This document shows, in pieces, positions 1 through 7,476 of a DNA stretch of 41,487 nucleotides. The position numbers were made by a program, and so were the translations under genes. Origin of the DNA: an uncultured Lachnospiraceae bacterium (GTDB taxonomy: Bacteria > Bacillota > Clostridia > Lachnospirales > Lachnospiraceae); assembly GCA_900544685.1 (NCBI GenBank), contig UQWA01000026.1, positions 1 through 41,487 of the forward strand, given 5' to 3'. Within the stretch, counting starts at the first letter, position 1. Each line of letters starts with the position of its first letter. Under the pieces are notes generated by a model that was not told the DNA's origin, did no database searches, and worked only from the letters and a program-made list of their open reading frames with translations.

Positions 1-340
1 CCTGATCGTCATCTGCTGCTTCACTGGCTGCTTCTGTGGTTTCTTCTTCGGATGCAGTACTTGCAGCCACTGCAACTGCTTTTTCTGTTGCCTCTTCACT
101 GGTTGCCTCTGTTGTCTCTGCTTCGGATGCTGCTTCTGTGGTTGCTTCCTCGCTGGCTGCCTCTGTCGTTTCAGCCTCAGACGCAGCTTCTGTAGTCTCT
201 TCTTCCGTCTTCGCCTCTGTGGTTGCTTCCGTTGCAGCCTTTGTCTCAGCCTCTGTTGTCTTTGTTGTGCTGCCGCCGCATCCAGTCAGTAATGACGCTA
301 CCATTGCTGCAGAAAGTACCACTGCCATTTTTCTCTTCAT
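1..340 (-). CDS. Lipoprotein N-terminus (partial), probable corrinoid ABC transporter substrate-binding protein
   Basis: The first 113 codons of a gene that runs off the left edge. The N-terminus is a lipoprotein signal: MKRK, a hydrophobic stretch, then LLTGC with the lipidated Cys at residue 21. The rest seen here (residues 24-113) is a low-complexity Thr/Glu/Ala/Ser linker built on TTEAAS and SEAET variants, ending in Asp-rich sequence, as expected for a tether between membrane and a folded domain. The folded domain lies outside the window, so the family cannot be read directly. The start is fixed by GGAGGAAG seven bases upstream. The function is inferred from the cobalamin riboswitch in the leader (497-652): such lipoproteins are usually BtuF-like vitamin B12 or cobinamide binders. 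Confident as a lipoprotein; the corrinoid role is an inference. Confidence 0.75.
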   Translation of the reverse strand, partial: MKRKMAVVLSAAMVASLLTGCGGSTTKTTEAETKAATEATTEAKTEEETTEAASEAETTEAASEEATTEAASEAETTEATSEEATEKAVAVAASTASEEETTEAASEAADDDQ

Positions 341-370
341 AAAAATCTTCCTCCTTGCGTATATAACGCA

Positions 371-416
371 TAAAATTAAAACAGAGAGTATCCACCACGA
401 GGTGAACACTCTCTGA
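371..416 (-). terminator. Leader terminator of the cobalamin riboswitch
   Basis: On the minus strand a stem CAGAGAGT(G)TTCACC pairs across a TCGT loop with GGTGGATACTCTCTG, followed by TTTTAATTTT. It lies between the riboswitch aptamer and the lipoprotein start codon, so it fits the expression platform: B12 binding would favour this terminator and shut off the gene. Confidence 0.85.
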
Positions 417-496
417 AAATACAACTTCTCTGTTTCTCATCCTGTTCATATGTACTGCCAATTCCTCGTGACATGGAACATATTGTTCCCGTACAA

Positions 497-652
497 CAAA
501 AGGCAGTTCTCCCGACTTATTGATCCGACGCTCCGGCCCCTTCCCAGTTTCCCAGTGGTTATCAGCTTTTGCTCTCAAAATACGGTGACGAGTTCGCACA
601 GGATTCACACCTGTTTCTCTTTTCAGCAGACTGATTTGTCTGACACCTTTTG
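497..652 (-). promoter_or_regulatory. Cobalamin (adenosylcobalamin) riboswitch
   Basis: Read on the minus strand, the region shows the cobalamin aptamer landmarks in order: a closing stem CAAAAGG (646-652) that pairs with CCTTTTG (497-503); AACAGGTGTGAATCCTGTGCG; CACTGGGAAACTGGGAAGG; and AAGTCGGGAGAACTGCC, the conserved B12-box-like end. The usual CCCGCCACTGT segment is seen as the variant CTCGTCACCGT. A promoter lies just upstream and a leader terminator downstream. It controls the lipoprotein gene at the left edge. An out-of-frame open stretch across this region is not a gene. Confidence 0.88.
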
Positions 653-694
653 TTTTACTTATGTAATTGTATTGCTCTCTTGCATCTATGGTTG

Positions 695-723
695 AGTATA
701 GCACACTCATTTTTGCTATTCAA
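695..723 (-). promoter_or_regulatory. Sigma-A-type promoter for the riboswitch-lipoprotein transcript
   Basis: Minus-strand -35 TTGAAT (718-723) and -10 TATACT (695-700) with a 17-base spacer. Transcription would start near 688, about 36 bases before the aptamer's closing stem. Confidence 0.8.
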
Positions 724-745
724 GAGCTATTGACTAAGAAATAAC

Positions 746-887
746 GTATCTGTTCAGTCCCTTCACAGATACGAAGCCAAAATTCAATTAAATCGCCTTG
801 GGCGATGGAATTTTGGCGTGCATGTCTCGGTATTTTGGCATATACATGCCAAAATACCTCGCGGAACAGTGGATTCTGAATAGTTAC
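746..887. mobile_element. 142-bp MITE-like element with GTAA-type terminal inverted repeats
   Basis: Left end GTATCTGTTCAG (746-757) and right end CTGAATAGTTAC (876-887) are inverted repeats matching at 10 of 12 positions. The element is flanked by the perfect 8-bp direct repeat GAAATAAC (738-745 and 888-895). Inside are three stem-loops: GTATCTG/CAGATAC (746-772), GCCAAAATTC/GAATTTTGGC with an inner ATCGCC/GGCGAT (776-817), and GTATTTTGGCAT/ATGCCAAAATAC (830-856). There is no coding capacity. It ends 12 bp after the cytX stop codon (the right-hand duplication is 4 bp from it), so its stems may stabilise or terminate the thiamin operon mRNA. GTAA ends and 8-bp duplications are hallmarks of IS66-family insertions. 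Confidence 0.72.
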
Positions 888-899
888 GAAATAACAATC

Positions 900-2066
900 C
901 TATTTCTTTTTACCAATCTTTTCAACAATTACACATATTGCTGAGGTAATCACCATATCTGGCAGGGTATTTCCCACCGGAAGGTCGATGTGCATTAATG
1001 CACGATACAGAATAAATCCTGCTGCCCAGATAATCAGATTTCTCCAGTCAAAGCTGTCTTCTCTTTTATCTCTGTGAAGAATGAAAAAGTCTGCAATCTG
1101 TATCGCAATCATCGGTGCAAATACAGAACCGATCAGATACAGAAAGTCTGTAATGTCATCCATCGGAAACAAAATTGCTCCCAGTGTTCCGATTACCGTT
1201 ACTGCAATGGCTGCATATTTTCCTTTTATGGTAGATACAATGGATTCACTGGAAATTCCTGCAGAATATGCATCCAGGAATGTGGTAGTTACTGTAGAAA
1301 ATACAATAATCAACAGGCCCACAATGCTTAAGCCTGCCTTCAGCAGAATCTGTGCAATATCCGATTCTCCTGTAAAGATTGCTGCACCCATTCCGATTAC
1401 ATACATCCAACAGCTTACCAGTCCATATACAATGGCACTGACTGCCGTCGCTTTTACCGGTTCTTTTGCCTCTCTGGTATAATCACTGATCAGTGGAAGC
1501 CAGGAAAGAGGCATTGCCACAGCCAGCTCTACTGCTGCACCAAAAGACATACTGTCATCCGCTGCGGCTGTCATCACATTTCCGTCAAAAAAGATTACTT
1601 TACAAAGAACCAGAGTCAGCAGGAAGAGAAGTCCCATGGCAATGGTATTGATCTTACCAAGGTTGGTAATTCCGATCACAATCCACAGGATAATCAGTGC
1701 GCCAATTACCAGGCACCAGATCCATCTGCCTGCGGAAAAGATGCCGTCTGCCGCCAGTGCTCCATCATAGATCATAATGGCAGTCCAGCCTACCAGCTGC
1801 AACACATTTAAAAAAGCAAATACCAGACCACCCAGATTTCCAAAACTACTTTTAACTGTCTCCATGGCACTTAATCGGCTCTTTCCACCGATCACACCTG
1901 CCAGAAACAGCATCAGGCATCCGATCACATGACCGATCAGAATGGCCGCAAGTCCCCTTCCAAATCCAAGAGAAGAAAAATAAGTTCCGGTTAAGATTTC
2001 TGCTATAGACACTCCGGCCCCAAACCAGATCAGTCCGTTTTCCACTAAAGAAGTACGCCGTTCCAT
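900..2066 (-). CDS. cytX: CytX-type hydroxymethylpyrimidine permease
   Basis: A 388-residue polytopic membrane protein of the nucleobase:cation symporter (NCS1) family. The CytX branch is known from TPP-regulated operons and is assigned to uptake of the thiamin pyrimidine precursor HMP. About twelve hydrophobic segments are seen, with the N-terminal LIWFGAGVSIAEILTGT and a mid-protein PLSWLPLISDYTREAKEP typical of the family; the C-terminus is a short basic EKIGKKK tail. It is the last gene of the operon, 3 bp after thiD, consistent with joint supply and phosphorylation of HMP. No thiC is present here, so imported rather than newly made pyrimidine is the likely source. Substrate is assigned from family and context, not from a binding site seen. 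Confidence 0.88.
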   Translation of the reverse strand: MERRTSLVENGLIWFGAGVSIAEILTGTYFSSLGFGRGLAAILIGHVIGCLMLFLAGVIGGKSRLSAMETVKSSFGNLGGLVFAFLNVLQLVGWTAIMIYDGALAADGIFSAGRWIWCLVIGALIILWIVIGITNLGKINTIAMGLLFLLTLVLCKVIFFDGNVMTAAADDSMSFGAAVELAVAMPLSWLPLISDYTREAKEPVKATAVSAIVYGLVSCWMYVIGMGAAIFTGESDIAQILLKAGLSIVGLLIIVFSTVTTTFLDAYSAGISSESIVSTIKGKYAAIAVTVIGTLGAILFPMDDITDFLYLIGSVFAPMIAIQIADFFILHRDKREDSFDWRNLIIWAAGFILYRALMHIDLPVGNTLPDMVITSAICVIVEKIGKKK

Positions 2067-2069
2067 CTG

Positions 2070-2882
2070 CTAGTCCTCCTCTTCCTGTGTATACTTATTT
2101 ACAATGGCAAATCCATGATCCATCGGACCGCTTCCGGCTCCCAGATCCAACATGGCTGCCAGTGCGCCGGAAATATAATCTTTGGCACGTTCTACCGATG
2201 TCTCCAGATTATACCCTTTTGCCAGATTGGAAGCAATGGCAGAAGACAGGGTACATCCTGTTCCGTGCGTATTCGGATTATTAATGCGTTTTCCACAGAA
2301 CCACTGGTAGTGGTCATCAAAGTACAACAGATCATTGGCATCATTTAACTGATGTCCGCCTTTACAAAGTACGGCGCAGTGATACTGTTCTGCGATCTTT
2401 TTTGCCGCAGCAATCATATCATCTGCATGTTCAATGTGCATACCGGTCAGTTCTTCTGCCTCCGGAATATTTGGTGTCAGTACGGCTGCCAGCGGAAAAA
2501 GTTCCTGTTTCAGTGTGTCAATTGCATCTTCGCTGATCAGTCTGGCACCACTGGTGGCTACCATTACCGGATCCACAACGATATTTTTCGCCTGATATTG
2601 TTTTAATTTTTCTGCAATTACACAAATCAGTTCACGTTCTGATACCATACCGATTTTTACTGCATCCGGGAAGATGTCTGTAAAGACACTGTCCAGCTCC
2701 TGTCCTAAAAATTCTGGTGTTGCATTCAAAATTGCTGTCACGCCGGTCGTATTCTGAGCAGTCAGAGCCGTGATTGCACTCATGGCATATACGCCATTTG
2801 CCATCATTGTCTTGATATCTGCCTGGATACCGGCGCCTCCGCTGGAATCACTTCCGGCGATCGTTAATGCGGTTCTTCTCAT
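2070..2882 (-). CDS. thiD: Hydroxymethylpyrimidine/phosphomethylpyrimidine kinase
   Basis: A 270-residue ribokinase-fold kinase that phosphorylates HMP to HMP-P and then HMP-PP in the cytoplasm, giving the pyrimidine half of thiamin phosphate. Visible signatures are the N-terminal ALTIAGSDSSGGAGIQADIK substrate motif, VVDPVMVATSGARLI, LTPNIPEAEELTG and the anion-hole motif NTHGTGCTLSSAIA near residues 204-217. Length is normal for stand-alone ThiD. The start has AAGGAGAAG just upstream. It follows the HAD gene after an 81-bp gap, the largest in this operon, and is followed by cytX after 3 bp. Confidence 0.96.
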   Translation of the reverse strand: MRRTALTIAGSDSSGGAGIQADIKTMMANGVYAMSAITALTAQNTTGVTAILNATPEFLGQELDSVFTDIFPDAVKIGMVSERELICVIAEKLKQYQAKNIVVDPVMVATSGARLISEDAIDTLKQELFPLAAVLTPNIPEAEELTGMHIEHADDMIAAAKKIAEQYHCAVLCKGGHQLNDANDLLYFDDHYQWFCGKRINNPNTHGTGCTLSSAIASNLAKGYNLETSVERAKDYISGALAAMLDLGAGSGPMDHGFAIVNKYTQEEED

Positions 2883-2963
2883 AATTCTTCTCCTTTTCGC
2901 ATACGTTTTCTATTGCGACAGAAGGTGGTGCCCCCAATCTGCCGCTAATTTCCACGTGTTTTG

Positions 2964-3623
2964 TTATGAATTCAATTTCTCAAAATACGCAGGAAATTCC
3001 ATTAAGTTTTTCAGATACACTTCTCCGGTCTCCTTTACGCCTGCCTGGTTGGTTTCTCCTTCACTGTCGTATACTCCTACAGCCCGGAAACCAGCCTGCC
3101 TGGCAGTCCGAAGTGCATACAGGGAATCTTCAAAAACCAGAGTTTCTTCCGGTTTGGTTCCCATAGATTCTGCCGCCAGTCTGTAGATCAGCGGTGAATG
3201 CTTACTTTCTCCCACTTCGCTTGTGGTATCAACCTTTTTCAGGAAATCATAAAGCCCGTTTCTCTTCAAGGCACGTGTTACATGTTCCCTTGGGCTGGAG
3301 GTTGCTGCCGTCATGGGAATTCCCTTTTCATGTAAAAAATTCAGTAACTCTTTTGCTCCCTCTTTTGCCCGGACCTCATAAAAATAAAAGTCCTGCAGCA
3401 TCTCCTGAATACCATCCAGTATCTCTTTTGACGTTTTGTTCAGAAGGTACTGTTCTTTCATGTATTCTGCCCCCTGTTCCATACTCATGGAAAACAGAAT
3501 GTCACGCAGCCCTGACTGTGGCTGTATGCCTTGTTTTAACAGATACCTTGCTCCCAGGTCATTCCAGACAGCCATGGAGTCCAGCAAAACACCATCCAGA
3601 TCAAAGACAGCCCCCCGGATCAT
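2964..3623 (-). CDS. HAD-superfamily phosphatase in the thiamin operon
   Basis: A 219-residue HAD subfamily IA hydrolase. Motif I is FDLDGVLLDS at residues 7-16 (nucleophile Asp followed by Asp two residues on), motif II is the TSS at TAATSSPREH, motif III the Lys of GESKHSPLIY, and motif IV VFEDSLYALRTA. A helical cap lies between motifs I and II. Its ATG overlaps the thiE stop by 4 bp, so the two are translationally coupled. The family includes beta-phosphoglucomutase-like and sugar-phosphate phosphatases; the location argues for a thiamin-related substrate such as thiamin monophosphate or HMP-P, which is inference only. No specificity residue was recognised. Confidence 0.88.
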   Translation of the reverse strand: MIRGAVFDLDGVLLDSMAVWNDLGARYLLKQGIQPQSGLRDILFSMSMEQGAEYMKEQYLLNKTSKEILDGIQEMLQDFYFYEVRAKEGAKELLNFLHEKGIPMTAATSSPREHVTRALKRNGLYDFLKKVDTTSEVGESKHSPLIYRLAAESMGTKPEETLVFEDSLYALRTARQAGFRAVGVYDSEGETNQAGVKETGEVYLKNLMEFPAYFEKLNS

Positions 3624-4261
3624 GCTTCCACCATCCTCTTTGTTGCTTCCTTCAAATCTTCCGCAGCCTTTTTGATATTTTTCTGTGCATAGACAGCACT
3701 GATCACTGCAATGCCACAGATACCGCTTCCGGCAAGCTCTTTTACATTTTCCTGCGTAATCCCTCCAATTGCAATGACCGGAATTGATACTGCTTCACAG
3801 ATGGCTTTCACCGTCTCATGTGGTACTTCTACTGCATCTGCTTTTGATCCGGTTGGAAATACTGCGCCGACCCCAAGATAATCTGCCCCATGTTTTTCTG
3901 CCAGAAGTGCCTGTTCCACGGTCTGCGCAGATACGCCGATGATCTTATCCGGTCCCAGTTTTTCCCGGACATCTCCGGCCTCCATATCACTCTGGCCTAC
4001 ATGGACCCCATCTGCATTCATAGCAAGTGCAATATCCACATTATCATTAATAATAAAAGGAACCTTGTATTCCTTACATAGCTTCTGCAATTCCTTTGCC
4101 TCTTCCAGGAAATGTGCCTCATCCAGTTCTTTTTCCCTGAGCTGTAAAAATGTCACTCCACCGTCCAGACTTTCTTTTACTACAGAATACAGTGTACGTC
4201 CATTTAACCAGTGGCGGTCTGTGACTGCATATAATAACAGATCTTTTTTATCGACGTTCAT
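3620..4261 (-). CDS. thiE: Thiamin phosphate synthase
   Basis: A 213-residue TIM-barrel enzyme joining HMP-PP and hydroxyethylthiazole phosphate into thiamin phosphate. Seen: LLLYAVTDRHWLNG at the N-terminus, GVTFLQLREKELDE (pyrophosphate-binding QLREK), PFIINDNVDIALAMNADGVHVGQSD, GVSAQTVEQA, DYLGVGAVFPTGSKADA and VIAIGGITQENV, all canonical. The start at 4261 is chosen because GAGGGGGC lies just upstream and the protein then begins as in its family; a longer reading to 4381 would add a non-homologous extension over thiM. It overlaps thiM by 14 bp and the HAD gene by 4 bp. Confidence 0.96.
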   Translation of the reverse strand: MNVDKKDLLLYAVTDRHWLNGRTLYSVVKESLDGGVTFLQLREKELDEAHFLEEAKELQKLCKEYKVPFIINDNVDIALAMNADGVHVGQSDMEAGDVREKLGPDKIIGVSAQTVEQALLAEKHGADYLGVGAVFPTGSKADAVEVPHETVKAICEAVSIPVIAIGGITQENVKELAGSGICGIAVISAVYAQKNIKKAAEDLKEATKRMVEA

Positions 4262-5069
4262 ATTTTGCCCCCTCATCCAGAATTGCTTCATCCATCTGAT
4301 AAATAGCATCAATAATACGATTACGATAGGTAGAATTGCCTTCCCATTCCTGCATATGACTCCATCCAATCTCTCCGGCAACCCCCATCACACAGACTGC
4401 TGCGGCGGCGGCTTCCAGACGCTTACCCGGATTGGCTGTAATATATGCCGTCATCATGCCAGACAACTGACATCCGGTTCCTGTGATTTTCCCCATCTCC
4501 GCTCTTCCATTGCGGATAACAAAGCATGTTTCTCCATCGCTGACCAGGTCGATTGCCCCGGTAATAGCAACAATAGAGCCGCTTTTTTTAGCAAACGTTT
4601 TCACAAAATCCACCGCGGATTCCAGATTCTCCTCGGTTACTGCATCTGCCACATCTGCATCTACCCCTTTTGTGGTGCCACTTCCAGATGCCAGTGTCTT
4701 GATCTCAGAAATATTGCCACGGATTACCGTCGGATGCAGTTCTTTCATCAGTTTCAGTGCTGTTTCTGTACGAAGCTTTGATGCACCGGCTCCTACAGGA
4801 TCCAGAAGGATCGGATGTCCCAGCTCTTTTGCACGCCTTCCTGCAAGAAACATTCCTTCTATGCTACGTTCATTTAAGGTACCAATATTAATATTCAATC
4901 CCCCGCAGATGGTAGTAATATCTTCCACATCCTTCGGTTCATCTGACATAATCGGACTTCCTCCACATGCCAGAAGCACATTGGCCACATCATTGACGGT
5001 TACATAATTTGTGATATTATGCACCAGCGGCACCTGTTTTCTGACGTTTTTTAAACATTCTCCTAACAT
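4248..5069 (-). CDS. thiM: Hydroxyethylthiazole kinase
   Basis: A 273-residue ribokinase-like enzyme that phosphorylates 4-methyl-5-hydroxyethylthiazole, the thiazole salvage step. Family motifs: PLVHNITNYVTVNDVANVLLA, GGSPIMSDEP, LNINIGTLNERS, PILLDPVGAGASKLRT, TVIRGNISEIKTLA, IVAITGAIDLVSDG and the catalytic GTGCQLSG region. Start at 5069 has AAGGAGG with a good spacing; the in-frame ATGs ten codons upstream have none. First gene after the TPP riboswitch. With thiD, thiE and cytX it gives a salvage route; no de novo thiazole genes are in the window. Confidence 0.96.
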   Translation of the reverse strand: MLGECLKNVRKQVPLVHNITNYVTVNDVANVLLACGGSPIMSDEPKDVEDITTICGGLNINIGTLNERSIEGMFLAGRRAKELGHPILLDPVGAGASKLRTETALKLMKELHPTVIRGNISEIKTLASGSGTTKGVDADVADAVTEENLESAVDFVKTFAKKSGSIVAITGAIDLVSDGETCFVIRNGRAEMGKITGTGCQLSGMMTAYITANPGKRLEAAAAAVCVMGVAGEIGWSHMQEWEGNSTYRNRIIDAIYQMDEAILDEGAKYERR

Positions 5070-5099
5070 TGTATTCCTCCTTTTTGATTCCTGCATCAT

Positions 5100-5131
5100 A
5101 AAAAACGGATACGCCCGAAGACATATCCGCT
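5100..5131 (-). terminator. TPP riboswitch leader terminator
   Basis: Minus-strand GCGGATATG, loop, CGTATCCG followed by six T residues, between the aptamer and thiM. The upstream copy CGGATAC (5153-5159) can pair with GTATCCG (5106-5112) of the terminator's 3' arm and is a natural antiterminator partner when TPP is absent. Confidence 0.85.
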
Positions 5132-5161
5132 GTAATTACACATAAATACATGTATCCGATA

Positions 5162-5250
5162 TATTCCTACGTTGGCATTATCCAAATCAGGTTCTGGGTC
5201 CAGACCAAATATTCTGTTCTCAGCCTGCTTCCGGCAGGCTCCCCTTTTGT
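5162..5250 (-). promoter_or_regulatory. TPP riboswitch (THI element)
   Basis: On the minus strand the order is GGGGAGCC, a stem GCCTGCCGGAAGCAGGC, GCTGAGA, then ACCC, GAACCTGATTTGGATAATGCC and AACGTAGGAA, matching the TPP aptamer consensus throughout. It precedes thiM and a terminator, so TPP should repress the thiM-thiE-HAD-thiD-cytX operon. Confidence 0.96.
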
Positions 5251-5257
5251 CTCATAT

Positions 5258-5286
5258 ATTATAGCTCTGATACCTGTGAAATGCAA
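5258..5286 (-). promoter_or_regulatory. Promoter of the thiamin operon
   Basis: Minus-strand -35 TTGCAT (5281-5286), 17-base spacer and consensus -10 TATAAT (5258-5263). The start site would fall about 7 bases downstream, directly before the TPP aptamer. Confidence 0.85.
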
Positions 5287-5327
5287 TTCCATCTGGACAT
5301 TTTTTTCGGATATTTTTATAATAATAT

Positions 5328-5368
5328 GTAACTGTTCAGCATTTTGGAGGTTGGCTCTGAACAGTTAC
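5328..5368. mobile_element. 41-bp miniature inverted-repeat element
   Basis: Perfect 12-bp inverted repeats GTAACTGTTCAG (5328-5339) and CTGAACAGTTAC (5357-5368) around a 17-base core, flanked by the perfect 8-bp direct repeat AATAATAT (5320-5327 and 5369-5376). The ends are the same family as those of the 746-887 element. It sits between the thiamin operon promoter and the hybrid kinase gene, 40 bp before the latter's start, and creates a TACAAT hexamer across its right junction that could act as a -10. Confidence 0.72.
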
Positions 5369-5407
5369 AATAATATTTAAGTTGATTACTTCATGGGGGG
5401 AGTTTCT

Positions 5408-7399
5408 ATGAGTTTACTAAATCCGACCGAGGTCCGGGACATTCTTCGTTCTTCCAGAATAGGAACGTGGCGCGTAGAATTTGGCGCACATATACAGCCA
5501 CGTTTCTACGCTGATGCCGTTATGGATGAATTGCTTGGTATTTCCGGAGACATCAGTCCGCAGGAACGATTTATTTTTCACCGCACACGTATTCATCCTG
5601 ATGATATGGAACTGTTTGAAGAATATTCTGACAAATTATCAGAAATACGCTCTGAAATTGTTTATTGTTATATTCACCCTGTCCTGGGAGAAATGATGGT
5701 ACGCTGTGGCGGTGTCTGTATCTCGTCTGATACAGATATTGTCATTATTACCGGTACGCATCAGGATATCTCAGATACCATCCGATTGGAAAAAACTAAA
5801 TTTGCAGAACGGCGGCTGGCAGAGATGAACCAGACGCTCCGCAGGGAACAGCTTATACAGGAAAATTATTATCAGGAACTACTGGATATCCAGAGCTGTG
5901 GTGTCATGGCCTATACACTTCCAGATCATAAGATGATTCATATGAATGCAGAAGCCCTTCGTATGTATGGTCTTAAAAATATAGATGATGCACAGCATCA
6001 TCTGGGCAGCGTCCTGGCCCAAGTCTATTATCCTGACGCCCGAACTGTTGACCGGCTGAAAAATCTGCGTAATAATGACGATTTTGTAGATTATGAATGT
6101 ATCTTATACAAAGATTCTCCTGAAGAATGCCACATTATGGCCAAAACGAAGACCTTTTGGATTCCAAGTGGTGAACGCGCTGTTGTGACCACGTTTTTGG
6201 ATGTTTCTGACATGATTGTACTGCGCAATGCATTGAAAAAAGCAGAAGAAGGTAGCCGTGCCAAGTCTTCTTTTCTATTCGCCATGTCCCATGACCTGCG
6301 CACACCAATGAATGCCATTATTGGTTATGCACAGTTAATGGAGGCTCACTGGGGTGAAAAGGAACCCACCACTGGTTATCTCCGGAAATTAAAAGACGCC
6401 AGTCAGTTTCTTCTGTCATTGATTGGAAATATTCTGGAAATGGCACGTATTGAAAATGGGAAGGAGACTCTGCATGAAGAGCCATGGGATCTTTCCCAGC
6501 TTCAAAACACACTGGATATTCTTCTGGATAACGAGATTTCCAAGAAACATCTTACTATACAGAAAGACCTCCATCTGCCGCATCCTGACGTGATCTGCGA
6601 TGCCATGAAGGTACGGGAAATCATTATGAATCTGCTCAGTAACGCAGTGAAATACACCCCGGATAATGGAACGATTGCTTTGTCTGTTGATGAACTTCCT
6701 TCTGATCAGGATGAATTTACGACGCTGCGTATTATCGTAGCAGACAGCGGCATTGGTATCAGTAAAGAATACCAGCCACATCTGTTTGAAGCTTTTTCCA
6801 GAGAACATGATTCTTCTGAAAGCGGTATTATTGGCAGTGGGCTGGGTCTTAAGATCGTAAAGTCTTTTGTTGATCTTATGAACGGCCAGATCCAGGTAGA
6901 CAGTGAGCCTGGAAAAGGTACACAGTTCACTGTTACGATTCCTCTTCGTATTGCACCGATGGAAGACCGACAGACTTTGCAAAAACAGGCTCCTTCTGAT
7001 CTGCATATTCTGAAAGATATCCGTGTTCTTCTGGCAGAAGATAATCCGCTAAATGCCGAGATCGCACAGACTGTTCTGGAAGATGCACAGATGCAGACAG
7101 AACTGGCCATTGATGGTGCATCTGCCCTGTCTATGTTGAAAAACGCCCCTGCCGGATATTATGATCTGGTTCTCATGGATATCCAGATGCCACACATGAA
7201 CGGTTATCAGGCAGCCAGAGCCATACGCGCACTCCCGGATGAACGCAGCAGCATTCCAATTATTGCCATGACCGCCAATGCTTTTAAAGAAGGCAAAGAA
7301 GCTGCTTTTGCTGCCGGCATGAATGATTATATTATCAAACCGGTGGACATCACCAGCCTGCTGCAGAAGCTTGCAAAGGTTCTTTCTTCTGGTATATAA
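5408..7399 (+). CDS. Soluble PAS-PAS hybrid sensor histidine kinase with C-terminal receiver
   Basis: A 663-residue signalling protein with no membrane segment or signal peptide, so it senses a cytoplasmic or permeant signal. Domains by residue: PAS-like 10-125, a short coiled coil 125-155, second PAS 160-270, HisKA with FAMSHDLRTPMNAIIGY (His295), HATPase with N box NLLSNAVKYTP, DSGIGIS and GSGLGLKIV, then a receiver 536-660 with acidic LLAEDN, phospho-acceptor Asp591 in LMDIQMP, Thr622 and Lys644. No HPt domain or output regulator is adjacent, so it is an orphan that needs an outside phosphorelay partner. The start at 5408 follows GGGGGGAG; the ATG at 5393 lies within that ribosome-binding site. 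The signal cannot be read from sequence. Confidence 0.92.
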   Translation: MSLLNPTEVRDILRSSRIGTWRVEFGAHIQPRFYADAVMDELLGISGDISPQERFIFHRTRIHPDDMELFEEYSDKLSEIRSEIVYCYIHPVLGEMMVRCGGVCISSDTDIVIITGTHQDISDTIRLEKTKFAERRLAEMNQTLRREQLIQENYYQELLDIQSCGVMAYTLPDHKMIHMNAEALRMYGLKNIDDAQHHLGSVLAQVYYPDARTVDRLKNLRNNDDFVDYECILYKDSPEECHIMAKTKTFWIPSGERAVVTTFLDVSDMIVLRNALKKAEEGSRAKSSFLFAMSHDLRTPMNAIIGYAQLMEAHWGEKEPTTGYLRKLKDASQFLLSLIGNILEMARIENGKETLHEEPWDLSQLQNTLDILLDNEISKKHLTIQKDLHLPHPDVICDAMKVREIIMNLLSNAVKYTPDNGTIALSVDELPSDQDEFTTLRIIVADSGIGISKEYQPHLFEAFSREHDSSESGIIGSGLGLKIVKSFVDLMNGQIQVDSEPGKGTQFTVTIPLRIAPMEDRQTLQKQAPSDLHILKDIRVLLAEDNPLNAEIAQTVLEDAQMQTELAIDGASALSMLKNAPAGYYDLVLMDIQMPHMNGYQAARAIRALPDERSSIPIIAMTANAFKEGKEAAFAAGMNDYIIKPVDITSLLQKLAKVLSSGI

Positions 7400-7405
7400 A
7401 TGGAA

Positions 7406-7450
7406 GAAAAAAGCCGGATGGAACTTTTATTCCACCCGGCTTTCTTATCC
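7406..7450. terminator. Bidirectional terminator between hybrid kinase and BMP gene
   Basis: AAAGCCGGATGGAA, loop CTTTTA, TTCCACCCGGCTTT. On the minus strand it is followed by TTTTTT, ideal for the BMP-family gene; on the plus strand CTTATCCTTTTT follows the kinase gene. Located between convergent genes. Confidence 0.88.
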
Positions 7451-7476
7451 TTTTTCAGAAATACTTTTTCTGTATC

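Noticed and set aside
36..416. Plus-strand open frame over the lipoprotein tether
   Set aside because: Complement of the TEAS-rich tether; the minus-strand gene has signal peptide, lipobox and RBS.
246..710. Minus-strand open frame of 154 codons in the lipoprotein leader
   Set aside because: It spans the cobalamin riboswitch and leader terminator, which explain the sequence better than a protein.
4262..4381. Longer N-terminus for ThiE
   Set aside because: The extra 40 residues overlap thiM and look unlike the family; the internal ATG has the RBS.
3939..4781. Plus-strand open frame of 280 codons across thiE and thiM
   Set aside because: Antisense shadow of two clear enzymes.
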